A DNA stretch of 28,121 bases from Irineochytrium annulatum (lineage: Eukaryota; Chytridiomycota; Chytridiomycetes; Chytridiales; Chytridiaceae), in assembly GCA_027600665.1 (NCBI GenBank), contig JADGJL010000265.1:1-28121 (forward strand). Reading direction: 5' to 3'. The position numbers and the translations under genes were made by a program. The notes below the pieces were generated by a model, which searched no databases, was not told the DNA's origin, and saw nothing but the letters and a program-made list of their open reading frames with translations. Below, in pieces: positions 11,397 through 20,382 of the stretch (position 1 is its first letter; each line of letters opens with the position of its first letter).

Positions 11397-12289
11397 CCAC
11401 ACTCTGATCTTCGGCGTGTTTCTTTTCCTGCATTCGCAAACTTTGGACCGTACTCCTTTTGTGCATTTTCTATCTATGTAAAATGGTTCGTACAAACCTC
11501 TCTGGTATCCACTCTTCTTCCTATGTCTTTGAACAAGCAGACGGCTTTTATTGCATGGTTTCTATAAACGATTGGACCCTTTTAAGGATTATAAGTATAT
11601 CCGTAGTGCATGTGTTGTCTTGTGTTTTACTCTGTTTCTCTGCATTATCACGAGTTTGCTCTTTCTCAACGAAGGAGCATAAAGAAATATTCTATTATGA
11701 ACGTATATCGCATGTTTTACCACGTACTGCACATAGCGTCAACATTAGTGAGCCATACCCAGACTCACACCTCCATAGCCCCTCCGCGCTTTGTAAGATA
11801 CACTGTGACTATTTAATGGGAACTCCAGTCGCCAGCTGCGATGTTCATCAGCTGTAATTCGATGTGCACCTCCACTTGCTGAACGCAAGCCGTGCTCCTT
11901 ATTGCACCGCACCCGATGCGGTCCCATTCCGTCCAGAGCGAGCGGGTCGACGGATGTCGACCTGTCGTGAGCTTCTTGGTCTGGCTACGTTGCAATGCGA
12001 AATCACGTTGGACACTCAGGTCGATCTTCTCCCGTGCCTATGGGCTGTTACTTTTCAAATAAAGAACACCGCCCAATGTCGAATCCTACTAACCTACAGT
12101 AGAAAAAAAGGTGATCACAGAAAACGTTGGGGTAAGCAAGTGCAGGACGTTCACGAAACAGAACGCACGCGTTTGGAAGCTCCATCGCTAGCACGTGCGC
12201 GTAGCCAGTCTTGCTCGTTCACCAGCGGTAGCTGGTGCTGTAAGGCCCTGGGACCGAAGGAAGGAAGCTGCGTTCTTCCAGGCGGTAGG

Positions 12290-12351
12290 TGGTGCGGAGT
12301 AAAGAAGTGGTGGCGCTAGATGGTGCGGAATAAAGAAGTGGTGGCGCTAGA
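12290..12351. repeat. Tandem duplication, 2 x 31 bp
   Basis: Two adjacent copies (12290-12320 and 12321-12351) of a unit beginning TGGTGCGGAG and ending GGTGGCGCTAGA differ at one base (GAGT versus GAAT). A partial echo (GGCGGTAGGTGG) lies just upstream. No function is evident. Confidence 0.9.
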
Positions 12352-12856
12352 CGTGGCGCCAGCCGTATATGACTGTCCGCTGTTATCCGGGTATGCGTTG
12401 ATCCCATTCCTCCCCCACAGCCCTCCTCATCATACCGTATCTTGAGCCGTCTCTGGCGGGCCGTAGCCATCTTCGTTGACGTCCAGTTAATTGTGCTCTC
12501 TTAGCAGCGAAGAGTGGTATATGCAGTATTCATATGTATTAAAAATGCTATCGGCTACATATAACAGTCCCGTAACTGAAGGACGAACTTAGATGAAACA
12601 ATTGAGAGGATTCACAACTCGCATACGAGAAAAAAAGAACTTGGGTGGGCATTGAGAGAGGAAAATGTGGTGGAAGTAAAATGAAGTGCATGAAGAGACT
12701 GGCAGTCGTGCTGATATCAAAGGAAGGAAATTGTATGCAGGAATCTAAAGAATGTGACCCAAAATATGAGGAGAAATGTCGCGCTGCAACCAAAGCGCCT
12801 ACGACCTTAACCAAAGAAAACAAACCAATAAAAACATGAGCCTGTAAGAAAAAACC

Positions 12857-14327
12857 TTAAGCCCCCAACGCCAACACCCAGTTCTTCCCAAAGTTGCTAT
12901 CATAAACCGTGTTCCCGCCACTACACGTGAACCACACCTGCACGTTCCCCTTATGCCACGCGCCAGCCTGCACCGTCATCGTCGCCGTCCCACCCGTCTG
13001 TACGAGTGTCCCGACGGCGCCGTCGGCGGCGCCCGTCGAGTCGATCGCGCCCATCGTGATGACGCGGTCGCCGGTGCAGGTCGCGCGGCGCATGTCGTAG
13101 GTGATGAGCAGCGGGTGGGAGGCCGATGGCGTGCCGGTGGTCCTGGTGATGTAGGACTTGGAGTCGGGGCCGAGGGTGAAGACGACGGTAGGGAGCGCGG
13201 TTGGGGTCGACGTGGCGGTGAATGCGGCCGTCGTCGATGCAGCCGTGGTCGTCGTGGCCGTCGACGTTCCGTTCCCGGCCGCAGTGTCGCGCGCATAGTT
13301 GTGCCTCGATACCGCGAACGGGCACACCTTGATCCTGGGTACGTCCGTGTGTTGGAAGTCGGACAGGCTCATCGTCATCATCTGCTGCATAGCCTGCGTG
13401 TAGTTGCCGAAGAACAAGCTCTGGTCCGCCGCCCACTCCACGAGGAAAGGGCGCAGGTCCGGATCCCGCGCGAGCTCGCAGTCGATAGGCAGGACGCAGT
13501 TTGAGGGGTCGGCCAAGAGGAGCTTGAAGATGTTGTTGTCGAAGACGGTGGGCGTGTCGTCGAAGGCAGCGAAGGTCTTGTTGGTGCACTGGGGCGTGAT
13601 AGCCGAATGTGCGCCGCCCATACTATGGCTGCCCGTCACGAGCGCAAACACTTGGGACTTCTTGATCATGCCCATGAACTTGAATTGGTCGTAGAGCTGG
13701 GTGGCGGGCATTAAGGGGTCGGCCGGGATGAGGGAGACGTTGTTCTGCTCCCCGACTCTGGCCGTGAACAGGCCGGTCGAGACGGGTATGACGGGACCGC
13801 CGCAGTGACTGATGGCAGTGACGCCGGCGATGGAGATGAGGTCGGCGCGCTGAACGCCGGTTGCACCGTCGATGAAAGGCGGCGGGAGGGCGGAGAAGGG
13901 GGCGATGTAGGAGCCGTTGGAGACCTTACGAGAGACTCAGTTAGCTTGAAATGGGCAAGCAGACGGGAGATAAACGACGCTAGAATACCTGAAGTGGTAA
14001 CGCGGCCGCGAGTCCCAACGCTTCCCCGGCATCAATTTCGTTCGCGATACTACCATCTAGGCCGAACATGAAGTTTGTCGCGTCCCAGCTGCCGGCGTCG
14101 TGGAAAATCGACCTGACCCACATGGCCGCGAGGTTCCGAGAGTAACCCGGCCCATTGGCGTTAAAGCCGTTGCCGCACCCGTCGGGCCCGGTTAAATGCG
14201 AGGCGAAGGAAGTGGCGTAGGAGTTGATGGAGGGCTGCACGGCAGTGTCGCAGGGCAGGAGGATTGGTTCTTGCGCGTTGATCAAGGGGAGGAGCGGGAG
14301 GAGGAGTAGCGCGATGTGGGAAAGCAT
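12857..14327 (-). CDS. Secreted plant-type haem peroxidase (class II-like, generic) with C-terminal accessory module
   Basis: Extracellular H2O2-dependent oxidase of the plant/fungal peroxidase superfamily. Exon 1 is 14327-13989, the intron 13988-13925 (64 nt) and exon 2 13924-12857, giving 468 aa. A signal peptide (about residues 1-18, hydrophobic, ending INA before QEP) precedes the catalytic domain. The distal Arg72/His76 pair sits in WVRSIFHDAG. A calcium-type DGS follows at 91-93. The proximal His213 lies in ALVTGSHSMGG, with its partner Asp242 in VFDNNIF. The FLVEWAADQSLFF/AMQQM helix is typical. The positions of the manganese ligands (-7 and -3 from the distal Arg) are Asn65 and Met69, so it is not a manganese peroxidase. 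A Thr/Ala-rich linker leads to a C-terminal region of about 110 aa ending in VWFTCSGGNTVYDSNFGKNW, which recalls starch-binding beta-sandwich modules (inference). A TATA box lies upstream. Confidence 0.93.
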
Positions 14328-15374
14328 GGCTAATGGAGGCCGGAGTCTGATGAGGCTGTCGAATAACGCGTAAAAATGAACTTGTGCTCCAGAAGACCGG
14401 GTTAGCGTGAGATTAGGGACTTTTATAGCTGGCGTGAGGCGGCGCTGACAGGCGCGACAAAAGAAAGACAGCTGGCGGTATCGACAAAATCGACAGCGAC
14501 GTCAGCGACATCTATCGATACCTGGAAAGGAAGGCGGCGACGTCCGAGCCTGGACCAAGGGCCACGACCCCGGATGCTCTGTGAAGCCCGCACGAGGGTA
14601 TGAAACCGTCTGGGTGGCCGGCAGTGATCCCGAGCACATCCCTAACTTCCTGGACCACCACGAAGAAAGTCAGCACCCCGTCGAGAAAATACCACCAGAG
14701 AGGGCGTTGGGAAGGGTGGATTACCTGGTGATGGCCGTTTCTTTAAGACCTGAAAGTTTTGTTAAGCAGCGAGCGGCGACACTATGCAGTATCAAGACAA
14801 ACTTTGCACTGTTTTTTCCTTCCTTATTCTCTCTGCGCGTAGGAAAAAACACACGACAGGTGTCCCCTTTACTGCTACTTCAGGTGTAGGAGAAGCTGTA
14901 TATCGACAAAGAAAGTTAGCGGCGGCTTGAAGGTCAGAACAGGGCTTCAGGCCAAAATATCGCATTGCGACGGACGCTATCGATGGGCGTGCGGAACCGC
15001 GCCCGTTCGATCCAGCGGATTGCCATGACGTCGCGCGAGGCCCCTTTAGATAGATGGACCGAGAAAACTGGCTCAAAAGAAACTCTGTCCACCATTTTTC
15101 TCCAAGGCTCGTTTGTCCATCTTCCGTTGCATTAGTGCGCTATGTGCAAGCCATATGGTTCCAAGCAGCTTTACAACGCGATAGCATTTTTATTCATCAC
15201 AGCAGAGTATCATCGAAAGCCAGACCAAACGACGGGAGTTAGATAAGATGTCAGGTGATGTCAGGTGGTAATAAAGATCTCACCGAAAGGACGAGGTATC
15301 TTAAGCTCACAGAAAATAGTTGGTCAATAAAAAGGCGAAGATGCAGAGATATAGGTATTGAAAAATCTATCCAA
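14328..15374. other. Intergenic region upstream of the peroxidase
   Basis: Contains the peroxidase promoter (minus strand) and the 3' flank of the F-box gene. A minus-strand AATAAA (15189-15194) about 180 nt past the F-box stop may be its poly(A) signal. An inverted repeat GGTATCGA/TCGATACC is at 14477-14484 and 14515-14522. A 10-bp direct duplication (GATGTCAGGT) occurs near 15247. No convincing coding exon. Confidence 0.5.
14421..14427 (-). promoter_or_regulatory. TATA box of the peroxidase gene
   Basis: On the minus strand the sequence reads CTATAAAAGT. It lies about 95 bp upstream of the peroxidase ATG (14327), a normal distance for a core promoter with a short 5' UTR. It is the clearest TATA element in the window. 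Confidence 0.65.
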
Positions 15375-17261
15375 CTAAACGGATGCGGGATCTTCAAATA
15401 TGCTAGTGTTGTGGAATGGAAGGAACTGGCGTGGAATATAAGGAAGCGGTGAGAGATCATCAACTGAAAGACCATTTTTCTTCAGAAACTCCTCCACTAC
15501 CTTCTTCGTCTTCGGAAGCGAATTCTCTTCAAAAAAGCCAATCCGTGAAGGCCGGAAACCAAACTCCAAGAGCATCCCCACTATCTCTGGCAACCCCTCG
15601 TCCTCCCCGCGACATCGCTCCCCCCACCTATCCTCAGACTGCGCATGCCAGTTCAATCTCATGTCGCAAGATTCGCGTAGAATATCATGCCGATACGATT
15701 CCGCGGCGTCGAGAACTACCCTCAGCATTCGCACGGCGACATCGCCATCTTTGTAGGATTCCTCCAGGGCAAGTATCAAAAGAGCCTCGTAGTTGATCTT
15801 GAACCCGGCGTCGAGGACAAGATGACATATATCGACCGTCAAATTGCTGCTGTACGCCAGATGTTTCCACAAATTGAATGTCTCCCTCCATCGAGCCAGG
15901 TCATGGTCTTTTGTCGATTCAAAGGCCAACCGCGCGTAATCAACACTGCCCGAGCTCAGGGCGGACAAGAAAGTGCGCTGCGTTATCTTCGCTCCTTGTT
16001 TGACGGCTCGCCGCGCGAGCTCGACCATCTCCGCTTCGCTAATCTCCTCCACACCGTGTACATCGTATCTGACAACGCTCTGCAAACAGAACGTCACACA
16101 AGCAGGCTCTTGCGGCAGGATGCGGCGCTCTATCAGCTGCTGTCGGAGTCGCGGTCGGTCGATCAACCGCCACACGGTCTTGTATAGCACTAGGTCGGGG
16201 TGGAACGCGTCGAATTCACTGCCGGGCTTGAAAATATTGTCCGCGATAAAAAAGAGGACGGCATCGTCCTCGAGGCTCTCCGGAAGGGTTGTAAACAGGT
16301 GGGTCAAGACCATTAGCAAGTAGTTGGAGTTAATGCGGATGCCTAGGTCTGCGATCGCCTTCACCGTCACGAAGTTCATGTCGAAGGTCATATTGAAACG
16401 TTTTCGGTCTATGAAAATGCCCCAGACGCGTTGCTGCAAACTTGGATCATGTCGAAGTCCGGGGTGTAGGCGGCCCAAGCGCTCAACAACGTCGACCAAG
16501 TTTCTGGCGGCAGCCGCCCCGATAGCCTTTGCGCAAAGGTGGTCGTCCATGTGGCAACCTCTCCAATCGAACAGCTCCGTAAGGATCAACATTGGGTCCT
16601 TGGACTCTTCGATAATACGAATGATGCTCCAGTCGCCGCCGACCACTTCCAGTACAGCTGGGCCCTTGAGGTCGCCGATCATCAGGGGCAGCAGGTCCAG
16701 CCGTCCCCGGAAAAGAAGCTTCACGACGGCCTTAGTGAAGTGATGCCGCTGGTGCCATCTGCTGGTTCCGTACTTGCCGCCGATGTTCGGTGCCGTGCCT
16801 TCGGCGATGTTGATGGGCCACACCTGAAGACATGCGCGTACCCAAAGGTCGTTCTCATCGCCTTCGATGCCGCAAATCCGCTCGAGGAGACCCTCCTCTT
16901 CGTAGCTCCCTTCTTCGTCCCAGGGATTAAAAACGTAGGGGAGATAGCCTTCTGAGTCCACTTCGTCGTCAACGACGTAGTTTTCAGGCCAGACACCATC
17001 GGAAAAGAGGAGGGCGAGGAACTCAGGGAGGTCAGGGAAGGCCCTTGGATTCTTTAGCAGCTTCGGATCGCTCGCGAAGATCTCGATGGCGGGTCGGCCG
17101 TCCGTGAGGATGGTTGTAAGGAATTGCTGGCGGGCGCCGAGGGAGGTCCAGCACATGGCACGCGTCGCCCGCGTGACGGCCGAGAGGTGGGCGAGATCGG
17201 AGAGGCTCGATGCGGCGCGGAGGATGATATGGGGCCATAGCTCTGGCGGAAGGACGGCCAT
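15375..17261 (-). CDS. F-box-like, alpha-solenoid (ankyrin-like) hypothetical protein
   Basis: A single uninterrupted exon of 628 aa from ATG 17261, which has a good CACAATGG context. An in-frame upstream ATG (17345) would add 28 residues but gives an atypical N-terminus. Residues 2-35 (AVLPPELWPHIILRAASSLS, then a DLAHLSAVTRATRAM helix) look like a degenerate F-box, which would recruit Skp1-cullin ubiquitin ligases. The remaining 550 residues are repeated amphipathic helix pairs, some of them ankyrin-like (VDICHLVLDAGFKINYEALL; ELARRAVKQGAKITQRTF). An acidic patch (EGSYEEEGLLERICGIEGDE) lies near residue 120. The substrate is unknown. It is the only complete gene here without an intron. It probably belongs to an expanded lineage-specific F-box/repeat family. 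The open frame and codon use are convincing; the function is inference. Confidence 0.82.
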   Translation of the reverse strand: MAVLPPELWPHIILRAASSLSDLAHLSAVTRATRAMCWTSLGARQQFLTTILTDGRPAIEIFASDPKLLKNPRAFPDLPEFLALLFSDGVWPENYVVDDEVDSEGYLPYVFNPWDEEGSYEEEGLLERICGIEGDENDLWVRACLQVWPINIAEGTAPNIGGKYGTSRWHQRHHFTKAVVKLLFRGRLDLLPLMIGDLKGPAVLEVVGGDWSIIRIIEESKDPMLILTELFDWRGCHMDDHLCAKAIGAAAARNLVDVVERLGRLHPGLRHDPSLQQRVWGIFIDRKRFNMTFDMNFVTVKAIADLGIRINSNYLLMVLTHLFTTLPESLEDDAVLFFIADNIFKPGSEFDAFHPDLVLYKTVWRLIDRPRLRQQLIERRILPQEPACVTFCLQSVVRYDVHGVEEISEAEMVELARRAVKQGAKITQRTFLSALSSGSVDYARLAFESTKDHDLARWRETFNLWKHLAYSSNLTVDICHLVLDAGFKINYEALLILALEESYKDGDVAVRMLRVVLDAAESYRHDILRESCDMRLNWHAQSEDRWGERCRGEDEGLPEIVGMLLEFGFRPSRIGFFEENSLPKTKKVVEEFLKKNGLSVDDLSPLPYIPRQFLPFHNTSIFEDPASV

Positions 17262-17348
17262 TGTGAGCGAAAGGGGAAGGGAGAGAGCAAGGGAGGGTCG
17301 CCTTACATGGATCAGCTTTGGGCTGCTTTGGCTAGCTTCGCCCATCAC

Positions 17349-18271
17349 CTTGATGAAGCCCGCGAAGGCTTGAGCACTTGCTCGTCCTTGGAAAGCGCCC
17401 CCCTGTCCTTTCTTGTTCCTGCATGCCTAGCTGATAGAAGTGAAGCGTCCCACCATCGCCATGGTCGTGGGCCGATGATCAGATGAGACTTCCGTGTTTG
17501 AACCGCAGCTTAACACGCCTCACTCGAGCCATACTTCGTCGCTGTCGATGTCCCCTCCCGAAGGGCTGCTCCATGGCGATGACTTGCAACCGCGTCTTCA
17601 CACCAGCAGCACTGCCCCAGCTCGACATCGGCGAGAGCACTGGATGTGCGCACTATTGCGCGGCGCCAAAAGCAGAGTAAGACGACGCTGGCGGCCGCAT
17701 GATGCTCTGGGAGCGCGGTGTGCATCGTGTTCTTTAACACAGCTGCAGTTGTCAGCGTTGTTTCTGGTATATCAAGGACCGCGTTCATATGTTCCTTTTG
17801 CGGCATCAACTTCGGACCTTGTACGCGTCATCGGCGGTTGCACTTTCGCGAATGGCGCGTTGATGGTCATATTTGTAGAGGATGCGGTCGCGTACCCTGC
17901 CGTCGTCGCCACCCCAACGCAACTCCAATCTTTGGCGTACACCTGGCCCGCCCTTGTGTTGCAAGAGATTCTCCGCTCCAAGTCAACTGCAGCTCAGAAT
18001 ACAACTTCAATGTCGGAATAAATGCCTCATTAAATAATACATGGGGTAGGCGCATAATGGCATTATTAAGTACCTTCTAGCCTCACTACATAATACATAA
18101 AGTAGGCGCATAATGCACGTGTGTGCGACGGTCAGCCCGGCCCGTCGGTCCGGTTTCTCGGCGACATCGGGCCGCGACATGCAGGCACCTGACCCGGACA
18201 CAACCTTGGTGCCGAAATCAAAATCCCGCGTCGTCCCCATCCACCGTCGTCGTCATCCTCAACCTCACACC
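17349..18271. other. Divergent intergenic region between the F-box protein and nitronate monooxygenase genes
   Basis: About 0.9 kb between divergently transcribed genes. The plus-strand frame 17494-18021 contains hydrophobic stretches (for example LSALFLVYQGPRSYVPF and LVRVIGGCTFANGALMVIFV), but there is no recognisable family and no clear splice partners. It could be a decayed membrane-protein gene or chance. A 36-bp direct repeat and a CACGTG box (18116-18121) lie near the monooxygenase start. Confidence 0.45.
18024..18115. repeat. Imperfect 36-bp direct repeat, 56-bp period
   Basis: Copies at 18024-18059 and 18080-18115 both begin GCCTCA and end GTAGGCGCATAATG, with ATAATACAT in the middle. 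They differ at a few internal bases. The intervening DNA contains ATAATGGCATTAT, a near-perfect palindrome. The repeat ends about 155 bp upstream of the nitronate monooxygenase ATG. Confidence 0.85.
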
Positions 18272-19584
18272 ATGTCGAACGAAGTCATTACGACCCCTCT
18301 CACCAAGCTCTTCGGGATCCGGCACCCGGTTATCTTGGCGGGAATGAACGTCGCAGCGGGCCCTGAGCTCGCGGCCGCCGTCACGAACGCCGGCGGCCTC
18401 GGCGTCATCGGCGGCCTCGGCTACACGCCCGCGACTCTCCGGGAGCAGATCGCCGAGATTAAGAGCCACTTGAAGGACAAGAACGCGCCGTTCGGGGTGG
18501 ACCTGCTGCTTCCGCAGGTCGGGGAGGGCGCGAGGGCGACCAACTATGATTAGTGAGTCATTGCTTGCTATTTGCCGTCGACGTGGAACGTTGAGCTGAC
18601 GACTGGGACAGCACGGACGGCAAGCTCCCGGAGCTGATCGATGTCATCATCCAGGAGAAGGTCCGGCTCTTCGTCTCGGCCGTCGGTGTTCCCCCGCGCT
18701 GGGCCGTTGACAAGCTCCACAAGGCCGGCATCCCTGTCATGAACATGATCGGCGCGCCCAAGCACGTCAAGAAGGCCATCGAGGCCGGTGTGGACATCAT
18801 CTGCGCGCAGGGCGGGGAGGGTGGCGGTCACACTGGTTCGCTATTTCTTTACCCTTCTTTCACTACATGACGACGGTGTTCTAATCCGAGAGCGGAAAAT
18901 GTAGGTGACGTCGCAACCTCGATCCTAATCCCGACCGTCGTCGACCTCTGCCGCGGCCACCGCTCCTCCCTCACCAACCAACCCATCCACGTCGTGGCCG
19001 CCGGCGGTGTCTTCGACGGCCGCGGCCTCGCTATGTCCCTCTGCTTCGGCGCCGAGGCCGTCTGGGTCGGCACTCGCTTCATCTGCGCCGAGGAGGCCGG
19101 AGCGCCCCGCCGCCACCAAAAGGCCGTCCTCAACGCCGGCTTCCACGACACGGTCCGCACCCTCATCTTCACGGGCCGCCCGCTTCGATGCCTGCGGAAC
19201 TGGTACATCGACAGCTGGGAGGAGGGGAGGCAGGAGGAGATGAAGGAGCTGCTGGGCAAAGGGAAGATCCCCGCCATGCATGACGCCGAGCAGATGGAGA
19301 AGGCCGCCGCCGCGAAGGTGTCGCGATATGATGATGAGGAGGTTAAGAAGAGGGAGGAGAAGAAGGCGGCCAAGGCGGACGCGGCGGCGGCGGCGGCGGA
19401 GGAGGAGGAGGACCCGATGGAGGAGATGGCGATGTCGGCCAGGCCTTTGCTGATGGGGCAGGTCGCGGGCGCCGTTCATGAGGTCAAGCCGGCGAAGGTC
19501 ATTGTGGAGGAGATGGTCTCGCAGGCCATTGCAGTGCTGAGGTCGAACACGGCGAGGATCTCGGTAGTCGGATCGAAGCTGTAA
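18272..19584 (+). CDS. Nitronate monooxygenase (2-nitropropane dioxygenase-like, FMN-dependent)
   Basis: Oxidises alkyl nitronates such as propionate 3-nitronate with O2 and FMN, a detoxification step. It is a TIM-barrel flavoprotein, usually soluble. Exons 18272-18552, 18612-18835 and 18905-19584 give 394 aa. N-terminal blocks FGIRHPVILAGMNVAAGPEL and NAGGLGVIGGLG are the family start. IICAQGGEGGGHTGD contains the expected catalytic His (about 167). Phosphate-binding elements HVVAAGGVFDGRGLA and CFGAEAVWVGTRFI are intact. C-terminal to the barrel is a charged Ala/Glu tract (about 316-342: runs of Lys/Glu, six Ala, four Glu) that is unusual for the family. The C-terminal helix (MGQVAGAVHEVKPAKVIVEE) is normal. 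The start gives a standard N-terminus; the upstream in-frame ATG at 18113 is unlikely. Confidence 0.93.
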
Positions 19585-20382
19585 ATGGATTTTGTTTTTT
19601 CAAAACCATTCTGTTGAGATATTACATTTTCCTCTTCTACTTTTCTGCCATTCTATGACCGTTACAGTATTTTCAAACGTTTGTTTGGTTTAATAAAGCA
19701 TTAGACTACATCCCACTTCTTAACTTTTTGTGACAATTGTTGCGTGGAAGCGAAAAGGACGGCCTGCAGAGGATTGAAGAACGACAGATGGGATGCAGCC
19801 GGCGGCACCAACTCAACCCACCACTTCGAGTGAAACCGCTGTATAAATAACCCTTATAATAAGTAACATGCAAGGCAAGTCTTTGCAAGATAAAGGGTTT
19901 GTCAGTGCTGGATCTCGTTGTATGGTGAGGGACCTGTCGACGTCGCATCAGATGATTAGTATTCAACATTGTATTACAACGCTATTTAGAGCAGCTATTT
20001 GAACCCAACTGACGCGACTTCATGCGCAGCAATGAAAGAAAATAAATTAAGGGCGAACAACAGGGTAAAGGAGATCGACGTTGAGCGATAGAGCCGACTA
20101 AGCACACTCCAACAAAAGACAATAAATAAACTCTATGTACCAAATTATTCCGCCTCGCAGTCGCAACGGTTATTTCCTCCGCAGAAAGAGGACCAAAATC
20201 ATATAGGTAAAACAATGGACCACGATGTATCGCAAATCAACAGGAGACGACCTAAGCGTGCAAGAGAATACTAATCTCGGGCCATAAACAAAAACTACCT
20301 CGAGCAAGCCAAGCCTGACGTACGCTATTATATCTACACAACATTCGCACCCTTGCCCAGAAAAGAATGCAACGCGAACCAT
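19585..20382. other. Convergent 3' intergenic region
   Basis: Lies between the 3' ends of the nitronate monooxygenase (+) and the AT-hook-like gene (-). It is AT-richer than its flanks, with only short open frames lacking coding features. Several AATAAA-like hexamers occur near 20113-20130 on the plus strand. No RNA gene or repeat was recognised. Confidence 0.5.
19692..19697 (+). terminator. Poly(A) signal AATAAA of the nitronate monooxygenase gene
   Basis: A canonical AATAAA lies 108 nt after the stop codon, within T-rich sequence. The position is plausible for a fungal 3' UTR, but the cleavage site is not visible from sequence. Confidence 0.45.

Larger units (their letters stand above)
11190..12856. 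other. Gene-poor interval with homopolymers, assembly gap and short repeats
   Basis: This 1.7-kb stretch lies between the 3' ends of two convergent genes (acyltransferase + and peroxidase -). It contains T and A homopolymers, an N gap, a 31-bp tandem duplication and a small hairpin (CACCAGC, 4-nt loop, GCTGGTG, 12220-12237). Open frames at 11459-11857, 11864-12319 and 12645-12839 have no domain, poor codon bias and no partner exons, so I call none of them genes. Confidence 0.55.

Noticed and set aside
12953..13504. Plus-strand frame of 183 codons over the peroxidase
   Set aside because: Antisense shadow of a well supported secreted peroxidase. The translation is Arg/Ala-rich without motifs.
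15001..15016. GTTCGATCC resembling a tRNA B box
   Set aside because: No A box at the right distance, no acceptor-stem pairing and no CCA-like or T-run context.
15687..16955. Several plus-strand frames opposite the F-box gene
   Set aside because: They are fragmented and motif-free, whereas the minus strand is open for more than 620 codons with a coherent N-terminal F-box-like motif.
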